Shown here: one piece after another, positions 57,883 through 64,000 of the stretch | How the letters are laid out: the number at the start of each line of letters is the position of its first letter | Position numbering within the stretch: the first letter of the stretch is position 1 | From: an uncultured Bacilli bacterium | Lineage (GTDB): Bacteria; Bacillota_I; Bacilli_A; RF39; UBA660 | Assembly: GCA_910583745.1 (NCBI GenBank) | Contig: CAJTZC010000006.1 | Location: 1-64,000 of the forward strand | Reading direction: 5' to 3' | DNA: 64,000 bases | Made by a program: the position numbers and the translations under genes | The notes under the pieces: generated by a model | What the model was told of the DNA's origin: nothing | Databases searched by the model: none | Seen by the model: the letters and a program-made list of their open reading frames with translations, nothing else

Positions 57883-58953
57883 ATGGATAAGTTTGAAATA
57901 TTGAGTCAACTCGAGGAACACGGTTTTAAAGCTTACATCGTCGGAGGATACGTACGCGATTACCTGTTAGGAATCGAATCGTGCGATGTCGACATCACGA
58001 CTTCGGCAACTCCTGTCGAGGTCTGTGAGGCATTAAAAATTTCTTCGAAAGAGAATTTGGGTTGTATCACCTTGAAAATCGATGGGACGCACATCGATAT
58101 CACGACATTCCGAAAAGAGAAAAACTACAAAGACCGTCATCCGGAGGTCACGTTTATAGACGACCTAGAGGAAGACCTTAGACGAAGAGATTTCACCATC
58201 AATGCCATCTGTATGGATAAATCAAAACGGATAATCGACCCTTTAAATGGGCGAGATGCTCTCGAAAGGAGATGCATCGAGACGATTGGAAACACAGAGA
58301 CAAAATTGAGAGAAGACCCTTTGAGAATGTTGAGAGCTATTAGGCTAGCGGCAATATATGGTTTCACTCTCGATGAGACGATTCTCGAGTTTATAAAGAC
58401 GAACCGTTCTCTCATAAAGAGCTTATCCTATGAAAGAAAGAAAACCGAACTCGATAAAATTCTCTGCAGAAAGGAAGCCATCGAAGGACTGAACCTCCTA
58501 AAGAGACTCCGCCTCTTAGAGACTTTAGAGATAGACGTCCCCGACGACTTCGTTCGAACAGAAGATGTCCTCGGTTGTTGGGCAGAATTGAGATTTGCTG
58601 ATAGATATCCTTTTACAAAAAAGGAACGAGCAAAAATTGAAGCGATACGCAAAATAGTAAGCGGACAAAAAATCGATAAAATAACCTTATTTGAACACGA
58701 CCTCGAAGACGTCTTATGTGCAGGGGAGATAATGGGATATAGCCGCGAAAAAATTGTGGGAATGGTTGAAGCGATGCCGATTCACAGTCCCGACGACTTG
58801 GCTCTGTCCAATCGGGAACTCGTGGAAATGCTAGAAAATGATATTCCTAAAATGAAATCGGTCAAAAATGACTTGATTAATCGCATTTTAAGTGGTAACC
58901 TACTTAATAGTGTAGAACACATAAAAATATATATTATAGAGAACTGGAAGTGA
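57883..58953 (+). CDS. cca: CCA tRNA nucleotidyltransferase
   Basis: 356 aa, class II nucleotidyltransferase: YIVGGYVRDYLLG with the catalytic DVDITTSA (two metal Asp), LRRRDFTINAICMD, and EDPLRMLRAIRLAAIYGF. Adds or repairs the 3' CCA of tRNAs; all four tRNAs in the window encode CCA, so here the role is repair. The C-terminal body is shorter than in Bacillus. A bacterial poly(A) polymerase of the same family is the alternative. Ends overlapping the dnaD ribosome binding site. Confidence 0.92.
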   Translation: MDKFEILSQLEEHGFKAYIVGGYVRDYLLGIESCDVDITTSATPVEVCEALKISSKENLGCITLKIDGTHIDITTFRKEKNYKDRHPEVTFIDDLEEDLRRRDFTINAICMDKSKRIIDPLNGRDALERRCIETIGNTETKLREDPLRMLRAIRLAAIYGFTLDETILEFIKTNRSLIKSLSYERKKTELDKILCRKEAIEGLNLLKRLRLLETLEIDVPDDFVRTEDVLGCWAELRFADRYPFTKKERAKIEAIRKIVSGQKIDKITLFEHDLEDVLCAGEIMGYSREKIVGMVEAMPIHSPDDLALSNRELVEMLENDIPKMKSVKNDLINRILSGNLLNSVEHIKIYIIENWK

Positions 58954-58958
58954 TTGAA

Positions 58959-59609
58959 ATGGGCGACGCCTTGGTTAAATTATATCAAAAACAAAACTTC
59001 GTCTTAACAGAAGATATCCTTAAGACGATTAAAAAAAATAATTTAACTTTAGACGAAGCTCTTTTAATCATATATTTCTGTGGCAACAACAAACACCCAG
59101 TGTTAGATATCGATGAGATTGTTCAAAAATTCGGTATGGACGAATTGTCGATTATGCAAGCGTTTGCAAACATTACGAACAAAAATCTCATAACGATTAA
59201 GATGGAAAAGAACAGAGACGGAAAAGTAGAAGAACTCATAGATTTAACTCCTTTCTATGAGACAATTGCTTATGATATGAATGCCAAAGATAAAAAAACG
59301 GCAGACGATGGAGTATTCTCATTATTCGAAAAAGAATTTGGGAGACCACTATCTCCTATGGAATTTGAGATAATAAACCGTTGGTTAGACAACAACATCA
59401 ACGAAGAATTGATAAACCATGCCGTAAAAGAAGCCATCTTTAACGATTCCTTCACCTTACGGTATGTGGATGCAATTCTAAACGAGTGGTCTAAAAAGGG
59501 CTTCAAATCGAGCAAAGAAGTCGATTTATATTTAAAGAGAAGAAAACAGCCTAAAGTGAGAAAGAACGAAACATTATTCGATTATAACTGGTTAGACGAT
59601 GAAGAGTAA
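58959..59609 (+). CDS. dnaD: DnaD-like replication initiation protein
   Basis: 216 aa from ATG 58959 (7 nt after GGAAGTG); a GTG at 58950 overlapping the cca stop is less likely. Winged-helix N-domain (about 10-95) and DnaD C-domain: VFSLFEKEFGRPLSPMEFEIINRWLDN ... IFNDSFTLRYVDAILNEWSKKGFKS. Takes part in primosome assembly at the origin and restart sites. Overlaps nth by 11 bp, the same order as in Bacillus. Confidence 0.93.
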   Translation: MGDALVKLYQKQNFVLTEDILKTIKKNNLTLDEALLIIYFCGNNKHPVLDIDEIVQKFGMDELSIMQAFANITNKNLITIKMEKNRDGKVEELIDLTPFYETIAYDMNAKDKKTADDGVFSLFEKEFGRPLSPMEFEIINRWLDNNINEELINHAVKEAIFNDSFTLRYVDAILNEWSKKGFKSSKEVDLYLKRRKQPKVRKNETLFDYNWLDDEE

Positions 59610-60219
59610 AGAAATAATTGAAAAATTAGACAGATTGATTCCAAATCCGAAGTGTCCACTAGAATATTCGAAAGATTATGAATTGCTCATGGCAGTCATG
59701 CTGAGTGCACAATCGACCGATGATAGAGTGAACAGTGTGACAAAAGAACTCTTTAAATTCGACTTAAACGACCTTGCTGATTTAGACCCTAGCATCATCG
59801 AAGAGATAATCAAGCCTGTAGGCACGCAAAAAAGAAAGACCGAATACATAAAAAAGATAGCGAGTTCACTCTTAAAAGACCACGATGGCCACGTCCCAAA
59901 TGACAGAGACTATATCGAAAAACTTCCAGGAGTTGGTCACAAAACGTGCAATGTCGTCTTATCAGAACTTTACGGAGTCCCATCTCTAGCCGTGGATACG
60001 CATGTCACACGCGTGAGTAAACGGCTGGACCTCGCAGAAGAAACTGACGACGTCTTAGAAATAGAACGAAAACTATGCGAATTCTTTCCAAGAGAAAGTT
60101 GGTCAAAAATTCATGTACAACTGGTCCTCTTCGGACGCTATACATGTAAGGCAAACAATCCACTTTGTGAAAGTTGTCCTTTTAACACTGGAATATGTAA
60201 AAAAACTCGACATAAGTAA
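59599..60219 (+). CDS. nth: Endonuclease III
   Basis: 206 aa. DNA glycosylase/AP lyase for oxidised pyrimidines. The helix-hairpin-helix LPGVGHKTCNVV contains the catalytic Lys115 and VDTHVTRVS the Asp133. The iron-sulfur cysteines are Cys183, 190, 193 and 200, giving Cx6Cx2Cx6C; the common spacing is Cx6Cx2Cx5C, so the last loop has one extra residue. Its 3' end lies within a terminator hairpin. Confidence 0.94.
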   Translation: MKSKEIIEKLDRLIPNPKCPLEYSKDYELLMAVMLSAQSTDDRVNSVTKELFKFDLNDLADLDPSIIEEIIKPVGTQKRKTEYIKKIASSLLKDHDGHVPNDRDYIEKLPGVGHKTCNVVLSELYGVPSLAVDTHVTRVSKRLDLAEETDDVLEIERKLCEFFPRESWSKIHVQLVLFGRYTCKANNPLCESCPFNTGICKKTRHK

Positions 60220-60232
60220 AAGTCGAGTTTTT
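60201..60232. terminator. Bidirectional terminator between nth and ponA
   Basis: An 11-bp stem AAAAACTCGAC (60201-60211) with GTCGAGTTTTT (60222-60232), overlapping the nth stop; usable on both strands. Confidence 0.88.
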
Positions 60233-60248
60233 AGTTTAGCTAATATTT

Positions 60249-62888
60249 TTAGTTCGGCAAATGATCGTTGTCTTCGTCTTCGTCGTCCTCGCCATCTTCA
60301 CCAGTCGTCGGTGGAGTGATAGGGGAACTAAATCTAACAGTGACTTCTCTTCCGGTACTCGCATTATCTCTAAAAGTAGAGTACGTACTCTTTACGACAA
60401 ACGTAGCAGAGGATGCATTTGTAACAGAAGCGCTAAACGAAGTGGAAGCGGTCGTGCCGAGACTGACCATCGCTCCCGATTCGTTTTTCAAGAAAACTTC
60501 ATATATGACTGTTCCTATATTATTCGTATTGTACTCCAATCTCTTATTATAATATTTATCTGCCCATCGCGTATAATTCGTGTCGAAATAGTTTCTGAGA
60601 TAGTTGGCATCGATGGCATCGGGTAAGTCGATAGGAGACCAAGAGAGTTGTACTTGATTTCCTACGGTCGTATACGTCAAATTGCTTACATCGTCCAATC
60701 TAGAGAAACGAGTCGAAACTTCTGTAGGCTCAGTTCCTTTTTTATAGTACTCCGTACTTCTCATATTTTTAGGAGTAAAATCACTTGCTAATTGAGTAGG
60801 CATCGTCTCGAGTTCGACGTCGACAGTGATAACACCAGAAGGTTTTGTCCATCTAGAATTCTTTTTCATAATTCTTGGAGCCAAAGCTTTTGCAATGGCG
60901 CTTCTCGCACCCCATCCTTCAGAAGAAGTGAGGTGGTATTCCTTCGTATTGAAATCGTATCCATACCAGAAAGCTAAAGAATAATCTGGAGTATAGACGA
61001 CTTCCCATGAGTCCTTAATCGTATTGGGACTCAACTTCAATTGTTTGACGCGATTGGCATCTTCACTCGAAGTACCTGTTTTACCTGCGACATCGGTACC
61101 ACTTATAGAACCAGTTGCTACAGAACCACTTGTGACGGCATACTTGAGTATCATGTTTATGATATACGCTGTTTCCTCGCTCATCGCTTTTGTTCGAGTA
61201 GGTTGATGATTGTAGACTTCTTTCGTATCGTTGAACTCTACTCGTGTCACGGCATAGGGTTCGATATAGTAACCGCCTCTTGCAAAAGCCCCGTATGCAG
61301 CAGACATCTGTAGAGGATTTGCTCCATTGTAAGCACCAATCGAACTACTTTCTAAGATTTCTCCGTTGTGCAATTCAGGAGTCATCCCCAAATTCATTAC
61401 AAATTCATATTTGTCTTCTTGACTAGTAGCTTGGAAAGCTTGTAGGGCAGGAATATTTCGACTCTTCGAAAGGGCTGTTTTGACCATCATGATGCCAGAA
61501 TAACCTTTGTCGACGTTGTTGATGTCCTGACCATTGGAATATGTGTACACGTCATCGACAATCGTATTTCCTGTACCCCACCCAGCGTATTCTACAGCAG
61601 GACCGTAGTCGAAGATAGGCTTGGCAATCGAACCGGGGTGACGATTGATGTCTGTCGCATAGTTATACAATTTGACGCCACTTCGATTTCGTCCAGCTCC
61701 GATGGCCACGATGGCACCCGTATGGACATCTGTCACCGCAATACCGCATTGAACGACATCGTTTTTCCATTTATATAAAGTTCCATCGTACAATTTTTCG
61801 ATGACATCCTGTTTGCTCGGATCGATAGTCGTATAGACGTTCATAGACACGAGATAAGGGTCTTTGCCCGTTCTTTTTATAACTTCAGCTACGATAGTAT
61901 CCGTTACGCCAGGATATTTGTTGTTCTGTGTCACTTCCTGTGCGACGAGCATATCCTTGACGTCAATCGATTTGGCTGCTTGAGATTCTTCCTCGGTGAT
62001 GTACCCGTGTTTTACCATCAAATTCAAAACCATATTTCTTCTGTTTTGAGCTTTTTCAGGATATAGGAAAGGGTAGTAAGAATTCGGTGCTTGGAAGAGC
62101 CCTGCAATCAAGGCAGCTTCGGAGAGGTTCAGCTCGCCGACGTCTTTGCCAAAATAAGCGTGAGAAGCTTGAGAGACGCCGTAATTGGACATTCCCAAAA
62201 GTCCTTGGTTGACATAAAATTCTAAAATTTCTTGCTTCGTATACGTCTTTTCGATTTTAAATACGGCCATATAGATATCGCTGAACTTACGGATGATTCC
62301 TTTGATTCCTCGAGATTCCGTGCCCATGTAAGTGTTCTTTGAAATCTGCATCGTGAGAGTAGAACCACCACCCGCGTCGTCGTGACCCATGAGCTGTCCG
62401 ACCGCTGCTTTACCAAAACGCAGTAAGTCGATTCCGCCGTGTTGGAAGAACTTCGAATCCTCGGTCGCGACAATCGCGTCGACTAAGACTTCGGGTAATT
62501 CGTCATATGTGACGTTTTCTCTTCGTTCCGCACCGATTTCAGCGAGCACACCGCCATTCATATCGTGCAAGACAGACATGCTTTGAGGGAAGAGCAGCTC
62601 CACGTCGAATTCTGGTGCATTCAAGATAATGTAGATGCACCCGGCGAGACAAGAAAGAGCACCGACGATTAAACACGTCATAAACGCAATCAAGAGAATA
62701 TGTCTCTTTTTCTTCGGTTTTTCCTCTTTCGTCTTCTTTTTATTTTTTATCTCCGTCTCGACTCGCGCGATGACATTATCCTTTTTATTCGAGAGGTTCT
62801 GCTTAATCTTTGAAAACTGCGCCTTCGGCTTCTTCGGCCCTGTACTCACTTTCTTCTTTTTTACATTCATATTCGTATTTTTAGCCAT
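60249..62888 (-). CDS. ponA: Class A penicillin-binding protein (PBP1A type)
   Basis: 879 aa. Basic cytoplasmic tail (1-65), membrane anchor, glycosyltransferase domain (EDSKFFQHGGID with the catalytic Glu, GGGSTLTMQISKN, VNQGLLGMSNYGV) and transpeptidase domain with GSIAKP (SxxK), SKSRN (SxN) and GKTGTS (KTG). The C-terminus has a fibronectin-III-like domain (about 735-850) and an acidic tail GEDGEDDEDEDND. Builds and cross-links peptidoglycan. Located 2 bp downstream of recU, as in Bacillus. Confidence 0.95.
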   Translation of the reverse strand: MAKNTNMNVKKKKVSTGPKKPKAQFSKIKQNLSNKKDNVIARVETEIKNKKKTKEEKPKKKRHILLIAFMTCLIVGALSCLAGCIYIILNAPEFDVELLFPQSMSVLHDMNGGVLAEIGAERRENVTYDELPEVLVDAIVATEDSKFFQHGGIDLLRFGKAAVGQLMGHDDAGGGSTLTMQISKNTYMGTESRGIKGIIRKFSDIYMAVFKIEKTYTKQEILEFYVNQGLLGMSNYGVSQASHAYFGKDVGELNLSEAALIAGLFQAPNSYYPFLYPEKAQNRRNMVLNLMVKHGYITEEESQAAKSIDVKDMLVAQEVTQNNKYPGVTDTIVAEVIKRTGKDPYLVSMNVYTTIDPSKQDVIEKLYDGTLYKWKNDVVQCGIAVTDVHTGAIVAIGAGRNRSGVKLYNYATDINRHPGSIAKPIFDYGPAVEYAGWGTGNTIVDDVYTYSNGQDINNVDKGYSGIMMVKTALSKSRNIPALQAFQATSQEDKYEFVMNLGMTPELHNGEILESSSIGAYNGANPLQMSAAYGAFARGGYYIEPYAVTRVEFNDTKEVYNHQPTRTKAMSEETAYIINMILKYAVTSGSVATGSISGTDVAGKTGTSSEDANRVKQLKLSPNTIKDSWEVVYTPDYSLAFWYGYDFNTKEYHLTSSEGWGARSAIAKALAPRIMKKNSRWTKPSGVITVDVELETMPTQLASDFTPKNMRSTEYYKKGTEPTEVSTRFSRLDDVSNLTYTTVGNQVQLSWSPIDLPDAIDANYLRNYFDTNYTRWADKYYNKRLEYNTNNIGTVIYEVFLKNESGAMVSLGTTASTSFSASVTNASSATFVVKSTYSTFRDNASTGREVTVRFSSPITPPTTGEDGEDDEDEDNDHLPN

Positions 62889-62890
62889 AA

Positions 62891-63448
62891 CTATTCTCCT
62901 TTAAAATACACTTCGTCGACAACTCGCAGATAATCGAGAGTCGGGCGAATTCTTTCTTCTATTTTATAACATTTTTCCTTAAAATAACCGTACGGTATGC
63001 TCTTTCGAGTATTGTTTTCTATAAAGTCCAACAAATCTTCTCCTTTTAATAAATAATATTCATCGTGGATACTTACTATCAAAAAACTTATCGCACCGTG
63101 CCTCAAAATGCGTCGAAGATGCAAAATTTGATGCTCGTGAATGTTGCCCAAAGGAAATGACGTCTTGACATGCGATTCCTTCGCCTCGAAATCCAAGTAT
63201 CTCCCTCGATAAACTCCGTTGTAATCGAAAGTAGATTTGTCTTTGAAGTAGGCATCTTTGATGCGGTTCTGTTTGTAATCGACGTGTAGAATCCCGATGG
63301 GGGTCGGTTTTTTATAAATGATGGCTTTGTCTTCCTCTATATAATACTCGTTCGCAGAATTGATTAGGGTTTCCAAATCCATCCCACGATTGCGGTAATC
63401 GACCACGTTTTTGCTATATTTTTCTTTACAAGCAAAGGGATAATTCAA
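62891..63448 (-). CDS. recU: Holliday junction resolvase RecU
   Basis: 185 aa, TTG start with AGGTGA (63459-63454). RecU motifs: NRGMDLETLINSANEYY, IYKKPTPIGIL, STFDYNGVYRGRYLDFEAKES with the catalytic acidic/Lys residues, and PLGNIHEHQILHLRRILRHG. Cuts recombination intermediates during repair and segregation. Transcribed with ponA from a promoter with -10 TATAAT on the minus strand (63472-63467). Confidence 0.95.
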   Translation of the reverse strand: MNYPFACKEKYSKNVVDYRNRGMDLETLINSANEYYIEEDKAIIYKKPTPIGILHVDYKQNRIKDAYFKDKSTFDYNGVYRGRYLDFEAKESHVKTSFPLGNIHEHQILHLRRILRHGAISFLIVSIHDEYYLLKGEDLLDFIENNTRKSIPYGYFKEKCYKIEERIRPTLDYLRVVDEVYFKGE

Positions 63449-63512
63449 TTTAAATCACCTGACAACATTATACTAAAAAATCGCATTTTTTTCCATAACA
63501 ATATATTTTTAT

Positions 63513-63541
63513 TTGCTTTTTTTGACACTTTTTTATATAAT
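63513..63541 (+). promoter_or_regulatory. Promoter of engB
   Basis: TTGCTT (63513-63518), 17-bp spacer, TATAAT (63536-63541). A TTGACA at 63522-63527 is too close to the -10 to be its partner. Confidence 0.65.
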
Positions 63542-63563
63542 CTTAAATACGAGGTGTGGTTAA

Positions 63564-64000
63564 ATGAAAATTGAATCAGTAGAACTCGCGACCATCGCAG
63601 TGAGAAGTGACCAGTATCCTACGGGAGACAATCCCGAATTCTTATTAGTAGGAAGAAGCAATGTCGGCAAGAGCAGTTTCATCAACACGATTATCAACCG
63701 AAAAAATTACGCGTTTACTTCTTCGACACCAGGTAAGACTCAGACGTTGAACTTTTATTTCATCAACGAGTCGTTTTACCTCATCGACGTGCCCGGCTAT
63801 GGGTATGCCAAGGTCGACAAACCGACCCAAAAGAAGTTCGGTCTCATGATAGAGGACTACTTAAAGACGAGGTATTGTCTTAAAAGGGTGTTCTTGTTGG
63901 TCGATTTTAGAATGAAACCTACAGAGGACGATGTCTTGATGTACAACTATTTAAAGTATTACAAGATACCCGTCACCATTGTGGCGACCAAGTTCGACAA
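63564..64000 (+). CDS. engB: Ribosome-biogenesis GTPase EngB/YsxC (partial, runs off the window)
   Basis: First 145 codons; no stop before the window ends. Starts at ATG 63564 after GAGGTG. G1 GRSNVGKSS (P-loop), G2 region STPGKTQTLNFY, G3 DVPGYGYAKV, and the beginning of G4 TKFD at the very end. The family assists assembly of the 50S ribosomal subunit and is essential in Bacillus. Confidence 0.95.
   Translation, partial: MKIESVELATIAVRSDQYPTGDNPEFLLVGRSNVGKSSFINTIINRKNYAFTSSTPGKTQTLNFYFINESFYLIDVPGYGYAKVDKPTQKKFGLMIEDYLKTRYCLKRVFLLVDFRMKPTEDDVLMYNYLKYYKIPVTIVATKFD

Noticed and set aside
1..64000. CRISPR array, insertion sequence, integrase, prophage, rRNA operon.
   Set aside because: No regularly spaced repeat series, transposase or integrase motif, phage structural gene or rRNA sequence was recognised on either strand.

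Overview
The window is an AT-rich chromosomal segment from a low-GC Gram-positive bacterium (Bacillota, Bacilli-like). The case for this is the Gram-positive-type PolC with exonuclease inserted in the PHP domain, ParC, RecU next to a class A penicillin-binding protein, a DnaD-Nth pair, EngB/YsxC, YlbD/YlbE, and sporulation proteins (GerE, GerM, a SpoIIIAH-like protein). Genes end in TGA as well as TAA/TAG and tryptophan is TGG, so the standard bacterial code is used, not the Mycoplasma code. The gene mix (wall synthesis and spore genes beside a Tad-like pilus and many unrecognised proteins) suggests an uncultured, probably gut-associated spore-forming lineage near the Bacilli/Mollicutes border; this taxonomic guess is inference.

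Layout. 0-5 kb: topoisomerase IV subunit A (parC), two unknown genes and ylbD-ylbE. 5-8.4 kb: a lipoprotein, MBOAT O-acyltransferase and DHHW-type protein trio, likely acylating a surface glycan. 8.6-11.6 kb: three unknown soluble proteins. 11.9-18 kb: tRNA-Leu, tRNA-Ile2, a polysaccharide deacetylase, tRNA-Ser, a methyltransferase, peptide deformylase, a VanY-type carboxypeptidase, a hypoxanthine-type DNA glycosylase and an ATP-grasp ligase resembling D-aspartate ligase. 18-23 kb: an enlarged PolC with two OB domains. 23-27 kb: a small membrane protein, an XRE regulator plus ImmA/IrrE-Fic fusion module, and two proteins resembling mTERF repeats. 27-31 kb: rpsU, a 36-bp tandem repeat, an FtsW/RodA protein, a Tyr/Pro-rich small protein, a metallophosphoesterase with altered metal ligands and a CPBP protease.

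31-46 kb is the main accessory region: a twelve-gene Tad-like pilus locus (two single-pass surface proteins, a 1229-aa secreted protein, pseudopilins, CpaB, CpaF, TadB, TadC, a small pilin with its own strong promoter and a TadZ/CpaE-like protein), followed by two tandem TasA-like-N-terminus surface proteins whose C-terminal ends diverge. 46-52 kb: a WG-repeat protein, coiled-coil proteins and a polytopic membrane protein. 52-55 kb: tRNA-Arg and a sporulation cluster (gerM, gerE, spoIIIAH). 55-58 kb: a compact peptide-export locus (17-aa hydrophobic peptide, C39-peptidase ABC exporter, two double-glycine-leader peptides) behind a promoter carrying two 19-bp direct repeats. 58-64 kb: cca, dnaD, nth, ponA, recU and the start of engB, an arrangement close to the Bacillus dnaD-nth...ponA-recU block.

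The items most worth following up are the Tad-like locus with its giant secreted protein, the double-glycine peptide locus, the XRE/ImmA-Fic module, the bacterial mTERF-like proteins and the tandem-OB PolC. No CRISPR array, transposase, integrase or prophage was seen.
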